Source: Bog-159 sp963707465 (GTDB lineage Bacteria; Acidobacteriota; Terriglobia; Bryobacterales; Bryobacteraceae). From it: 64,000 nt of DNA. Shown here in pieces: positions 1 through 9,600 of this stretch. A program made the translations under genes and the position numbers. Under the pieces are notes generated by a model. It made no database searches. It saw nothing but the letters and a program-made list of their open reading frames with translations, and was not told where the DNA came from. The stretch is taken from contig CAVPQK010000015.1 in NCBI GenBank assembly GCA_963707465.1, positions 124,001 through 188,000 on the forward strand, written 5' to 3'. Numbering within the stretch: position 1 is the stretch's first letter; each line of letters opens with the position of its first letter.

Positions 1-358
1 GAATCCCCTCCTCGATCGAAAGCAGCGTCTTCTCTAGCGACAGCATGCGGAAGAAAGTGGATAGGTCGGCCGAAAGCTTGTCCGGCGAATTCGCCAGCGC
101 CAGGGCCTCGGTGGCCAGAGCCTTGGTCTGCACCTTGCTCTCATTGAGCTGCGTGACGTACGTATCCGGCGCGCCGTTCTTCACCATATCCTTGGCGTCG
201 ATCTGCTCCAGCACCGGAACCATGCGCTGCGCATGCGCGGCGATCTCCTTCAGCACCGGGCGGATGTCCCAGTCCGGCTCGACCCCTTTTTCCTGCGCTC
301 GAATCGACGGAAATAACGCGACCGCCAACAACAGCGGGCGAAAGCAGCAAGCTCGCAT
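1..358 (-). CDS. Secreted hypothetical protein (3' end outside window)
   Basis: The frame opens at ATG 358 and runs off the left edge, leaving about 119 codons. The first 20 or so residues form a typical Sec signal peptide: arginine near the start, a leucine/alanine/valine core, then an Ala-Gln cleavage-like end (SIRAQ). The rest is a predicted helical region with evenly spaced acidic and leucine residues (for example VLEQIDAKDMV and LEKTLLSIEEG). I do not recognise the family. It resembles in style the small helical secreted proteins at 21229-22298. A competing ORF on the same strand (141-365) lacks a sensible composition and was dismissed. Confidence 0.7.
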   Translation of the reverse strand, partial: MRACCFRPLLLAVALFPSIRAQEKGVEPDWDIRPVLKEIAAHAQRMVPVLEQIDAKDMVKNGAPDTYVTQLNESKVQTKALATEALALANSPDKLSADLSTFFRMLSLEKTLLSIEEGI

Positions 359-456
359 ATCTCATTTCAATCTAGCATCGCGCGGCGCGGCCCGGCCGCG
401 CCTGACGGGACCATGCGCCGTGGCTTAAACTGGAAATGGGCGTTGGATCCCAAACC

Positions 457-702
457 ATGAAGACCTACACCTTCAAAGTCGTAGTGGAGCCGGACGAAGA
501 TCGCTGGCACGCATACTGCCCCGCGCTTCACCAGCAGGGGGCGGCAACGTGGGGCTACACCCGCGAAGAGGCTCTCAAAAGCATCGAAGAGGTTGTGCAT
601 CTCGTCATCGAGAGCATGGTTGAGCATAGCCAACCATTGCCCGAGGCGATCTGCGGCCAAGTGGAGGTGACCGCTGAACCGCGCGTTGCAGTCACTGTCT
701 GA
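457..702 (+). CDS. hicB: HicB-like antitoxin
   Basis: The 81-residue product begins MKTYTFKVVVEPDEDRWHAY, the usual opening of a HicB N-terminal domain (partial RNase-H-like fold), followed by the GYTREEAL helix. An in-frame ATG lies 21 bases upstream at 436, but the family normally starts at the Met chosen here. There is no separate C-terminal DNA-binding domain, so this is the short HicB type. It lies 3 bases upstream of the HicA-like gene, so the pair should be co-transcribed and the protein should neutralise that toxin. The antitoxin-first order is the reverse of E. coli hicAB but common for this subfamily. Confidence 0.8.
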   Translation: MKTYTFKVVVEPDEDRWHAYCPALHQQGAATWGYTREEALKSIEEVVHLVIESMVEHSQPLPEAICGQVEVTAEPRVAVTV

Positions 703-705
703 TCC

Positions 706-957
706 ATGGCGATCAACTACGGCCGGCTCCGCAGCCTCACAGCCCGCCAAATCGTTTCAGCTCTGATCCGTGACGGCTTTGCGTTCGATCGGGGAAGCGG
801 ATCGCACCAGATCTATTGCCATGATGACGGCCGCCGCGTGACGGTGACGTTCCACGGCCCAGGCGACACCTTCGCGCCAAAGACTTTGAAGTCAATGATC
901 GAAGTGGAAGCCAAATGGACCGAAGCCGACCTGAGGCGGCTGAAGTTGACGGATTGA
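706..957 (+). CDS. hicA: HicA-like mRNA interferase toxin (YcfA family)
   Basis: The 83-residue product has the double-stranded-RNA-binding-like HicA fold. It has an N-terminal helix containing ARQIVSALIRDGF, then the GSGSHQIY strand with the family's conserved catalytic His, a HDDGRRVTVTFHGPGD segment and a C-terminal helix. Length is typical. Family members cleave mRNA when freed from HicB. It starts 3 bases after hicB ends, forming one transcription unit. It converges with the HEPN gene of the neighbouring DUF262/HEPN module, so two conflict-type modules sit side by side. Confidence 0.8.
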   Translation: MAINYGRLRSLTARQIVSALIRDGFAFDRGSGSHQIYCHDDGRRVTVTFHGPGDTFAPKTLKSMIEVEAKWTEADLRRLKLTD

Positions 958-1019
958 GATTGGGCCGACTCCAGTTCGGTTGCCGCGTGGTGCTCCGTAG
1001 ACACGTGGAGAGGTCCGAT

Positions 1020-1541
1020 TCACAGATGGCTGAGGTCCTTCTTGCTCAGGCCTAACGAATTGGCCAGGGCCTGGAGCACCCGCGCGCTGTCCGTATACGC
1101 GCTCTCGAGATCCGTCCACGTTAGCCCAACTGCGCCCGCGTTGGCGCCGTGGACTATAGCGTGCCGGGCCGTAATCAAGCTGTCCCACGCTGCCTTGACC
1201 TGGGGTTGCTTAATCTCTATCTGTCCACGGAAGGCGTCGCAGCAGCCCTTGCTGAGCATGGTCAGCATCTGGTGGATTTTTCCAAGGTCGGGGCTCCGGA
1301 ACCGCTTATCGGTAACCTCAACCATCAGGTTGCGGATCTCCGCGTCGCCCACTTTTTCCGCCCGCTTAACAAACAGCCGTTCGATATAGCCTTCGTACTG
1401 CGAGACAATTAGCAGAATCAGCGAGCGTAGTAAGTAATGCTCGATCTCCTTCAGTTGGAATGCATCCAACCCCGCCGTCTCCGCTTCGGACTTATGCCGC
1501 CGGCAAGCCTCAAAGGCAGCGTCAATGTGCTGAAAACGCAT
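1020..1541 (-). CDS. HEPN-domain protein (MAE_28990/MAE_18760-like)
   Basis: This 173-residue all-helical protein carries the HEPN ribonuclease signature R-x4-H at residues 126-131 (RHAIVH, followed by GANAG). The N-terminal half has the long helix LLRSLILLIVSQYEGYIERLF typical of MAE_28990-type HEPN proteins. In that superfamily the Arg and His form a metal-independent RNase site, so this is probably the effector of its module. It begins 5 bases after the DUF262 gene ends, on the same strand, which implies co-transcription and coupled translation. Substrate and trigger cannot be read from sequence. Family assignment is from motif and general similarity only. Confidence 0.7.
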   Translation of the reverse strand: MRFQHIDAAFEACRRHKSEAETAGLDAFQLKEIEHYLLRSLILLIVSQYEGYIERLFVKRAEKVGDAEIRNLMVEVTDKRFRSPDLGKIHQMLTMLSKGCCDAFRGQIEIKQPQVKAAWDSLITARHAIVHGANAGAVGLTWTDLESAYTDSARVLQALANSLGLSKKDLSHL

Positions 1542-1546
1542 GGCAC

Positions 1547-2704
1547 CTACCCGAAAAGAACTTCCTCCGCTATCCGCAGGCGGTCCGCAACGGCCTCAAC
1601 GTCAGTTGTTGCACTGCTCACCCTTTTTTGGAAGTCGCGATCGTTCTTTAAGCGGGCGTATCGGCCCTTTATGTCTTTCGGTATTTCTTCCCCATGCTGC
1701 GCGAAGGCCACGAACACGGAGTCAAACACCGCGGCGTTAAGCCCGGCCGTTACGTGAAACGGTTTCGGGCCTAGGCTGCCGAGAACGGCGTCTGCTGCGG
1801 CGGTAAATTCGCGGCGGAATCTCACCAGCTCCTTTTCGGCGCGGGTGTCGAGCAATTGTTGATGCGACTGGTGGGCCTTCATGAAATCCGACAAGAAATC
1901 TTTCATTGGCTTCTTGTACAATTTGGCGTTATGCAACAGCGCGAGGAAGCGGAGAACCAGCTCGATGTCCCTCTGCCGCTTGTCGCCCTCCTTCTTGCCA
2001 AAGACTTCCCGCCACGATGAGGTCTCGTTGAGTTTAACAAGGAGATCATTAAGGCGGCCCGCGTAAACGCAGTTCCGGATCTCTTGTCCTTTTAGGAGCG
2101 TTCCGCCCGTGTTGAGTCGCTCAAAGACGTGATATACACACGTGGTGTCACTCGGATTAAGTTGCTTTATGACAAAAGCCCGGAGCACGCTGTCCTTCAG
2201 TTTTCTAAACACTGAGGGGTGGTCCATTTCCAGATCCTTCCGCGAGAGATTGTAGTACGGGCTCTCCTCATTCAGGCCAGTTAGGCGGAATACCGGGCGA
2301 CGGCCTTTGTCTTCCGGACCAAAATACCCCTCGAAGAAATAGCCGATCGACTTGAGCCGCTGCTGCCCGTCAACCACCATCTGGATGTTGCCGGCATCGG
2401 TAAACACAAAAATTGGCGGCACGGGCAGGCCAAGAAGGAAGGACTCGATCAGCTTGCTAGCCTGCGCCTGTGTCCAGACGAACCTGCGCTGAAACCCAGG
2501 TATATCGATCTCCGGGGGGGCACCCTTTAGCTTTGAAACCAGCACTTCCAACGTAAAGTCTGCTGGGTAGGTTACTACTTCATAGGACGGGGGAGAAGAA
2601 ACGCGGTCCGTCTCTTCGCTGGCGATCAGCGCCACCTCGGTGTCCTCAGAATCCTTGGCGGTGTCGGGCGCCGCCAAGCCGGTGCTCTTCCTTGTTTGTT
2701 TCAT
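1547..2704 (-). CDS. DUF262 domain protein (GmrSD-N-like), partner of HEPN protein
   Basis: This 385-residue protein has a DUF262 (ParB/Srx-like) domain, with IPGFQRRFVW at residues 68-77, VDGQQRL at 111-117 and FERLNTGG at about 194-201. These are the motifs shared by GmrSD-type restriction enzymes and SspE. No HNH (DUF1524) nuclease domain follows. The C-terminal half is helical with unknown function. ATG 2704 was chosen over a 79-residue upstream extension to 2941 because the extension has no domain features. The missing nuclease appears to be replaced by the separate HEPN RNase gene 5 bases downstream. I infer a two-gene defence or abortive-infection module in which DUF262 senses or hydrolyses nucleotide and HEPN is the effector. 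Confidence 0.75.
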   Translation of the reverse strand: MKQTRKSTGLAAPDTAKDSEDTEVALIASEETDRVSSPPSYEVVTYPADFTLEVLVSKLKGAPPEIDIPGFQRRFVWTQAQASKLIESFLLGLPVPPIFVFTDAGNIQMVVDGQQRLKSIGYFFEGYFGPEDKGRRPVFRLTGLNEESPYYNLSRKDLEMDHPSVFRKLKDSVLRAFVIKQLNPSDTTCVYHVFERLNTGGTLLKGQEIRNCVYAGRLNDLLVKLNETSSWREVFGKKEGDKRQRDIELVLRFLALLHNAKLYKKPMKDFLSDFMKAHQSHQQLLDTRAEKELVRFRREFTAAADAVLGSLGPKPFHVTAGLNAAVFDSVFVAFAQHGEEIPKDIKGRYARLKNDRDFQKRVSSATTDVEAVADRLRIAEEVLFG

Positions 2705-2968
2705 ATTGTTAAGGATCGTTGTAGTGCAAACAACAATGTCAAAGGTATCAGAGGTCGTGTGTGGCCGTAAAGTTCCGCTCCCCTCGGGTCCAATGCTCAT
2801 TCGCGGGCTGAGGGCCAGGGCTACGCGGGAGATGTGCCTATGAGCGGTCGTTTCCGAGCGAAGCGACACATCCGCCAAACCAACAGAGGGTAGCGGGGGC
2901 CGACTAGCGGGACCGCCGCATCGGCGCCCGTGGAATCCCACCCACCACCTGTGGTATCCATTTGATTC

Positions 2969-5197
2969 GTGCCCCGACTTGCGATCCCAATATTAATCGC
3001 CGCCCTAACGGCGCCCGCCGCCGCGCTGGACCTCACCAGTGCCACCGTCGTTTCTCCATCCGGAGTCTCCGCGCAGGAAGCCAAAGCCGTGACACTCCTG
3101 ATCGAAGAAGTCGAGAAGCGCTCCGGAATCCGGTGGGCAAATGCGCCAGCCGCGGGCGCAGCCACTATTGAAATCGCCCGCGCAACCGGCCCCGCCGAGG
3201 GCTACAGCATCCGCACCACCGCCAGCGCCGTAACGATTTCCGGCAACGACGCGCGCGGCGTCCTGTTCGGCGTCGGCCGCCTCCTGCGCGAACTGCGCAT
3301 CGCCCGCGGCTCCATCCAACTTCCGGACGGCTTCGCGGAATCGAGCACGCCGCGCTACCCCTTGCGCGGCCATCAATTGGGCTACCGTCCGAAATCGAAT
3401 ACCTACGACGCCTGGTCCGTCCCCGTCTTCGAGCAGTACATCCGCGATCTGGCCGTCTTCGGCAGCAACGCTGTCGAGTTGATCCCGCCGCGCTCCGACG
3501 ATGCCGCCGACAGCCCGCACTTCCCGCTGCCGCCCATGCGCATGATGATCGAGCTGTCGCGCCTGCTCGACGCCTACGGCCTGGATGTCTGGATCTGGTA
3601 TCCGGCGATGGACGCCGATTACGGCGATCCCGCCACGGTGGAATCCGCGCTACGCGAATCGGGCGAAGTGTTCCGCCAACTGCCGCGCGTGGATGCCGTG
3701 TTCGTCCCCGGCGGCGATCCCGGCCACACCGCCCCGCGGCACCTGATGGCGCTGCTCGCGAAGGAAACCGAAGTCCTGCACCGCTATCATCCGCGCGCGC
3801 AGATGTGGGTCTCGCCGCAAAGCTTCAGCCAGGCCTGGCTCGACGAGTTCCTGGGCATCCTGCGCGACCAGCAGCCGGCCTGGCTTACCGGCGTGGTGTT
3901 CGGACCGCAGAGCCGCATCTCGCTGCCCGGCCTGCGCGCGGCCGTGCCCTCCCGCTATCCCATCCGCCACTATCCGGACATCACGCATAACATTCAATGC
4001 CAGTTTCCGGTCCAGAATTGGGACGCTGCCTGGGCGCTCACCGAAGGCCGCGAAAGCATCAATCCGCGGCCGCTCGAAGAGGCGGAAATCTTCCGTCGCT
4101 TCCAGCCGCCAACCATCGGGTTCATCAGCTACTCCGAAGGTTCCAACGACGACGTGAACAAATTCGTGTGGAGCGCGCTGGGCTGGAATCCGGAGCAGGA
4201 TGTAACCGAAATCCTGCGCCAGTACAGTCGCTACTTCATCGGCGATGCGTTCAGCGAAAGCTTCGCGCAGGGCCTGCTGGCGCTCGAGCGCAACTGGCGC
4301 GGTCCGCTGGCGGCCAACTCCGGCGTGGACGGCACGCTCGGACAATTCCAGGCGATGGAACGCGCCGCGCCGCCTCCTGTGCTGCGCAACTGGCGCTTTC
4401 AACAAGCCCTGTATCGCGCCTATTACGACGCCTACACCCGCCAGCGTCTGCTCTATGAAACCATGCTCGAAGAACAAGCGATGCGGGAATTGCGCGCGAC
4501 GCGCAATACGACCGCGGCCGCGGCGATCTTGGATCGCGCCGTCCAACAGCCCGTCGCGCCCGAACTCCACGCCCGGATCTTCGAGTTGGCGGAAGCCTTG
4601 TTTCAAAGCATCGGCATGCAACTCAGCGTGCCGCGTTACAAAGCCATCGGCGTGGATCGTGGCGCCAGCCTCGACACCCTCGATGTGCCGCTAAACAACC
4701 GCTTGTGGCTTGAGCGTCGCTTCGCCGAAGCGCGCACCGATCCCGCCGAAATCGATCGCATCCTCAACTGGACCGATCCCGGCCCCGGCGGCTTCTACGA
4801 CGATCTCGGCGACCCCGCGCGCCAGCCGCACCTCGTGCGCGGCTCGACCAGCCTGGAATACCGGCCGCAGTGGCCCAAGTCCTGGTGGACCTACGCCGAA
4901 TCGTTCTACGATGAACCTTTGCAAATGCGCTACACAGGTCTCGATCGAACGGCGCAGTATCGCATCCGCGTAGTCTACGCGGGCGACAGTTCGCCGCGCA
5001 AAATCAGGCTGGCCGCAGGCGCGCTCGAAATTCATCCGCTGATGATGAAACCCCAGCCGGTCCGCCCCATCGAATTCGACATACCGCGAGCCGCCACGTC
5101 TGGAGGCGAACTCGAACTCTCCTGGTATCGCGAAGCCGGACTGGGCGGCAACGGCCGCGGCTGCCAGGTAGCCGAAGTCTGGTTGATCAAAAAATGA
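2969..5197 (+). CDS. Secreted glycoside-hydrolase-like protein (GH67/GH20-type N-terminal domain)
   Basis: The frame opens at GTG 2969 with a signal peptide (LAIPILIAALTAPAAALD). Residues 20-120 match the alpha-glucuronidase/hexosaminidase N-terminal domain, with GYSIRTTASAVTISGNDARG followed by VLFGVGRLLREL, a hallmark of GH67 and GH20 proteins. A TIM-barrel-like region follows (LRGHQLGYRPKSNTYD, AYGLDVWIWYPAMDADYG, VDAVFVPGGDPGH), then a helical region and a beta-rich end. At 742 residues it is GH67-sized, but I cannot identify the catalytic acids with confidence, so the substrate is unknown. Its TGA overlaps the next gene's ATG by 4 bases, which ties it to the aldolase and suggests sugar-acid use. 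Confidence 0.65.
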   Translation: MPRLAIPILIAALTAPAAALDLTSATVVSPSGVSAQEAKAVTLLIEEVEKRSGIRWANAPAAGAATIEIARATGPAEGYSIRTTASAVTISGNDARGVLFGVGRLLRELRIARGSIQLPDGFAESSTPRYPLRGHQLGYRPKSNTYDAWSVPVFEQYIRDLAVFGSNAVELIPPRSDDAADSPHFPLPPMRMMIELSRLLDAYGLDVWIWYPAMDADYGDPATVESALRESGEVFRQLPRVDAVFVPGGDPGHTAPRHLMALLAKETEVLHRYHPRAQMWVSPQSFSQAWLDEFLGILRDQQPAWLTGVVFGPQSRISLPGLRAAVPSRYPIRHYPDITHNIQCQFPVQNWDAAWALTEGRESINPRPLEEAEIFRRFQPPTIGFISYSEGSNDDVNKFVWSALGWNPEQDVTEILRQYSRYFIGDAFSESFAQGLLALERNWRGPLAANSGVDGTLGQFQAMERAAPPPVLRNWRFQQALYRAYYDAYTRQRLLYETMLEEQAMRELRATRNTTAAAAILDRAVQQPVAPELHARIFELAEALFQSIGMQLSVPRYKAIGVDRGASLDTLDVPLNNRLWLERRFAEARTDPAEIDRILNWTDPGPGGFYDDLGDPARQPHLVRGSTSLEYRPQWPKSWWTYAESFYDEPLQMRYTGLDRTAQYRIRVVYAGDSSPRKIRLAAGALEIHPLMMKPQPVRPIEFDIPRAATSGGELELSWYREAGLGGNGRGCQVAEVWLIKK

Positions 5198-5997
5198 ATA
5201 CACCTTGGGAAAACCCCGTTAAGAAACGTTTGCGCGAAGGGCTGCCGGTAACGGCCGCCACCATCACGGTCGCCAATCCGGACGTGGCCGCGCACGCCGC
5301 CGCGCTCGGCTTCGATTTTCTGTGGGTCGAGATGGAACACTCGCCCATCACGCTCGAAACCCTGCGTAACATGGTGCTGGCCACGCGCGGCCTCCCGGCG
5401 CTCACCTTCGCGCGCGTGCCGGTGAACGAGATCTGGACCGCCAAGCGCGTCCTGGATGCCGGTGTCAGTGGCGTGATGTTCCCCTTCACCAGCACGCCCG
5501 AACTGGCCGCCCAGGCCGCTGCCGCCTGCCGCTATCCGCCTGCCGGCCGGCGCGGTTCGGGCCCCGTGTTGGCGCGCACCACCTGGCCCGCGGGCGAGGC
5601 CGGCTATCACGATTCCGCGGACGCGAACGTGATGGTCATCATCATTATTGAAGAGGCGCGCGCCGTCGAGCGCATCGACGAAATCGCCGCCACCCCCGGC
5701 GTGGACGTGCTCTTCATCGGCACCAACGATCTTTCGTTTTCGCTAGGCCTGCGCGGCAACCAGGACGACCCCAAGGAGGAGGCGGCCATCGCGCGCGTCG
5801 TGGAAGCCGGAAAGCGCCACGGCAAGTTCCTGGGACGCCCCGCCGCCACCCCGGAAATGGCCCGGCGTTACATGGATCAGGGCTTCCTGTTGTTCCAAGG
5901 ACCGACCGATCTGGGCTTGATGGCCGCCGGCGCACGCCGTTATCTGGAGCCGTCCGGCAGAGTCGGAGGCACGCCACAACCGCGCGCTCTTTACTGA
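5194..5997 (+). CDS. HpcH/HpaI family aldolase
   Basis: This 267-residue class II aldolase resembles 4-hydroxy-2-oxoheptanedioate and 2-keto-3-deoxy-L-rhamnonate aldolases, which split 2-keto-3-hydroxy acids into pyruvate (or an analogue) and an aldehyde using a divalent metal. Visible motifs are FDFLWVEMEHSP, which includes a metal-ligand Glu, the GVSGVMFPFT strand, and GVDVLFIGTNDLSFSLGL, the conserved pyruvate-loop region. The ATG overlaps the preceding stop as ATGA, indicating translational coupling to the secreted glycoside-hydrolase-like protein. Substrate is inferred only as a sugar-derived keto-acid. Confidence 0.85.
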   Translation: MNTPWENPVKKRLREGLPVTAATITVANPDVAAHAAALGFDFLWVEMEHSPITLETLRNMVLATRGLPALTFARVPVNEIWTAKRVLDAGVSGVMFPFTSTPELAAQAAAACRYPPAGRRGSGPVLARTTWPAGEAGYHDSADANVMVIIIIEEARAVERIDEIAATPGVDVLFIGTNDLSFSLGLRGNQDDPKEEAAIARVVEAGKRHGKFLGRPAATPEMARRYMDQGFLLFQGPTDLGLMAAGARRYLEPSGRVGGTPQPRALY

Positions 5998-6010
5998 TGC
6001 GCTTACGGCG

Positions 6011-6343
6011 TCAACTTTCCAGCCAGTCCGCGAGGTGCAGCCCGACGATTCTGGAGAATTCGCAGGCGCCACGGACCCCAAGCATCGCGCGCACGACGCC
6101 GTATACGGACGTGGCCGCCGCGTCGAAGGGAGCGATATCGAGCAGCGCCGTGAAATCGTCCAGGGCGGTTTTATTGCGCTCCCGCTGCGGACCCCTCTCC
6201 GCGCCGAAGCCAAGCTCAGCCAGCGTGATCGAGGAGATCCCGACCTCGCCCGGCGCATAGCGTTTGAGGTGCTGCAGCATCGCGACGGGCTGGTAGCGGA
6301 TCAGATGGATGCAAGTATCGGTGTCAAGCAGAACCTTCATCAA
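6011..6343 (-). pseudogene. vapC: VapC-type PIN toxin with internal deletion
   Basis: This 110-residue product starts like a VapC PIN RNase. LLDTDTCIHLIRYQP supplies the first acidic residue (Asp7), and GEVGISSITLAELGFG supplies Glu43. Normal VapC proteins are about 130-135 residues. After YGVVRAMLGVRGA they have a segment of roughly 25 residues with the third catalytic Asp (GxxDxxIAAHA) and the T-N-x-x-E/D-F strand. Here GVRGA is fused directly to CEFSRIVGLHLADW, so that segment is missing in frame. The toxin should be inactive or antitoxin-binding only. Its ATG overlaps the antitoxin stop by 4 bases. Confidence 0.75.
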
Positions 6344-6570
6344 AACACTTCCGAGCGGTCCTGCTGCTCGGGTTGGTCACGCTCGGCCATGAAATCCTCG
6401 GAAAACTGGCCCAGGCTATGAATGAGCGTGTCCCAGCCCTTCTTGGAAGGCAGGAGAAGCACCCCGTTGCCGAACCGCTTCAGGAAAACATGATCGACCT
6501 CGAAGCGGAATTCGCGTGGCAGTCGGACGCCCTGACTCCGGCCATTGCGAAACAATTTGGCGGTCTTCAC
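6340..6570 (-). CDS. vapB: VapB antitoxin (AbrB-like)
   Basis: The 76-residue protein opens MKTAKLFRNGRSQGVRLPRE, the swapped-hairpin AbrB DNA-binding motif typical of VapB antitoxins. An acidic tail (FSEDFMAERDQPEQQD) would wrap the PIN toxin. It overlaps the downstream vapC by 4 bases in the usual antitoxin-first order. The antitoxin is intact while its toxin has lost its catalytic core, so it may survive as a DNA-binding or anti-addiction protein. Confidence 0.85.
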   Translation of the reverse strand: MKTAKLFRNGRSQGVRLPREFRFEVDHVFLKRFGNGVLLLPSKKGWDTLIHSLGQFSEDFMAERDQPEQQDRSEVF

Positions 6571-6624
6571 CGAGATACACCTCGATCCGATCGTCTATAT
6601 TTTGAGTATATACCTGCCTACCCC

Positions 6625-9600
6625 TCACGCCGCGGCGTGTTGGAACTTCACCGACACCAGCTTCGACACGCCCGGCTCCTGCATGGTCACCCCATACATC
6701 GCCGACGCCGCCTCCATGGTCTTCTTGGAGTGCGTGATCACGATGAACTGCGTCCCGGTGGACATCTCCCGCAGCAGACGCGTCAGCCGCTCGATGTTGG
6801 CTTCGTCCAGCGGCGCATCCACTTCGTCCAGGATGCAGAACGGGCTCGGCTGATAGCGGAAGATGGCCATCAGCAGCGCCACCGCCGCCAGCGCCTTCTC
6901 GCCGCCCGATAGCAGCAGCACGTTTTGCAGCTTCTTGCCCGGAGGCGACGCCACGATATCGATGCCCGAATCGGCCAGGTTGGTTTCGTCGGTCAGCCGC
7001 ATCTCGCCGGTGCCGCCGCCGAACAGCGTCTGGAACGCTCCCCGGAAATTCTGGTTGATGCGCTCGAAAGCTTCTGCGAATTTCTGCCGCGACACCACGT
7101 CGATATCCGCAATCGCCTTCTCCGTGTCGCGGATGGAATCCAGCAAATCCTGCCGTTGCACGCTCAGGAATTCCTGGCGCTGCGAAGCTTCTTGAAACTC
7201 CTCCATGGCCTGCGCGTTCACCGGACCCAGCGCCTCGATCCGCGCCCGCACTTCCTCGTAGAGCCGCTCCGCCTCCCCAATGGCCTCGATATCCGGCACC
7301 GTCTCGTCGCCCGCCGTCAGTTCCTCCACCGTGCAATTCAATTCCTTGCGGCTGGTCTCGTCCAGATACTTCAGCTCCGCCTGCCGCCGCACCAGATCTA
7401 CTTCGATTTGCGACCGGTTGGTGTGCGCCTCCTCCACCTTCACCCGCAATTGCTTCAACTCCTCATCGGTCGCGGCCAGCGTCTCCCGCATGCGGGCTTC
7501 CTCGGCGGCCAACCGATTCACTGCCGCTTCGGTCTCCAAGGCCTGCGCGCCCAGCGCGGCCAGCTTCCGGTCCAACTCGATGTTGTCGGTCAGCAGGCTC
7601 GCGCGATGCACACCCAGCCGCTCGATCTCGCCCGCGATCGCCCCCAGCCGCGCCGTAGCTTCCTTATGCTGCGCGTCCAGCCGGCCCATGGCGGCGCGCT
7701 CGGCGCGATGCCGCTCTTCCAAGCCGGCCAACTCCGCCCGCAGCGCCGAATGGTCTTCCGCCAGTGCCGCCGCTTCCACTTCCAGTTTCTCCAGGAACTG
7801 ACGCTGATCTTCCAATTCCTGTTCGCGCCGCTCGCGCAGCTCTTCCTTCTCCGCGACCGCCTGCTGATTGCGCTCGCGCTCCACGGCCGACCGCTCCGCA
7901 TCCCGCTTCAGGCGATCCAGTTCCAACCGCGCCACCGATAGCCGCGAATTGGCGCGATTGGTTTCCTCGGCCAGCTTGCGCATTTCGTGCTCCAGCGCCA
8001 CGCGATCTTTTTCGCGGGCCTGCTGCACGCCGCGCAGCCGCTCCAACTCCGCGGCCAAAATACCGATCTCGCGGTCCAGATCCTCCAGCCGCGCCACCTG
8101 CTCGCCCAACGCCTTCTGCTTCGACTGCAGCACCACTCCCAGCTCGCGCGCTTCGCGCTTCATCGCCAGTGGCCCGCTGGCGGTCTTCTTGCCGCCGGTC
8201 ACGGTGTGGCCGTGATAGCAGAGCCCCTCCGTGGTTAGAAAATACAGGTGCGGATAGCTCATGGCCAGCCGTTGGGCCGACGCGCGGTCTTCAGCCACGA
8301 AGCACAGCGAAACGCGCGGCAGGAGCGTGGCGGCGCGGTCGGTCAGGCCGTTGGTGAGCCGCAGCGAATCGCTAAGCCGCGACAGAATGCCGGTCTCCGG
8401 GCCGATCGCCGGCTCCGCCAGGTGCAAGTGCCCGTTGCCGTTCTTGTCCGGATGCACCAGAAACGTGGCACGCCCGTCGAGCTCCGCGCGCAGAAAATCC
8501 AGGCCCCGATCGGCCTGCGCCCAATTCTCCACCACCACGTATTCCAGTTCGTCGTGCAGAAATTCCTCGGCGGGCTTTTCGAACTGCGGATCCACTTCCA
8601 CGAAATCCGCCAGCACGCCCTGCGGCCGCAGATCCTGCGCTTTGCCCTTCTCCAGCGCCGCAAACAGCCGCTTTACCGATTCCGTAGTGTAGCTGCGATG
8701 CGCCAGCACCTCCTCCAGCGATTCCTTGCGCGCCTTCGCTTGCGAACACTCCGTGCGCAGTTGATCGATGCACCCGCGTACCTCCACGGCGCTCTTCCGC
8801 CGCCCGCTCAGGTCTTCTTCCGTCCGCTGCCTCTCGCCGGCCACCGATTCCAGCTCGAGCTGCCGCTGCGCCATGGTTTCGGAAAGCGCATTCCGCGCCG
8901 CCGCCAGCCGTTCCAACTCGGCCGCGGAGGTCTGCTCTTCCTTCAGCACCCGCGCCGTTTCGCGCTCCACTCCCGCCAAGTATTCGTTCATCTGCGCCAG
9001 TTGGTTGCGCAGCGTGGACACCTCGCCCAACAGCCGCAGCACTGCCGTGCGGCTCGCTTCGATCGCCTGCTCCCGTTGCCGGACGCTGGTCTGCAGCTCC
9101 TCGCGCAGCCGGTTCTTCTCCACCATGCGCTCGCGCGATTGGCCGATTTGCTGGTCGAGTGCCGCCACCTGCTGCCGGTGCGCGTCCAGTTCCGCGCCCA
9201 GGCGCCCCAGCCGCGCCTCCAATTCCTGCGATTCCCGCTCGGCCTGCGCGATGCGCTGCTCGATCGCGCCGCTCTCCTTCACCTGCGATTCCAGCCGCCC
9301 GCGGGTGCGCTCGGTTTCGACCAAACACTCGGCCAGTTCGCGCCGCTTCCCCGTGAGCTGCTGCTCGTGCTTGTAAGACTCGCCTTGCAGTTCCGCGTGC
9401 GCCTGTTCTTTGGCCGCGACCTGTTCGGAAAGGCCGCGCAGATCGGCCGACGCCAGGTTCAGGTCCAGCGCGGCTTTGGCGGCTTCCCGCTCCAGCATGC
9501 GGAACTTGCCCGAAAGCGCCACGCGCAGGCGGGCATCCATCTCGGTCTTCAGCTCGCCGTAGCGTTTGGCCTTGGACGCCTGTCGCTTCAGCGAGTTCAC

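Noticed and set aside
2705..2941. 79-residue N-terminal extension of the DUF262 protein
   Set aside because: It has low-complexity Arg/Pro composition, and the domain and a good Met start lie at 2704.
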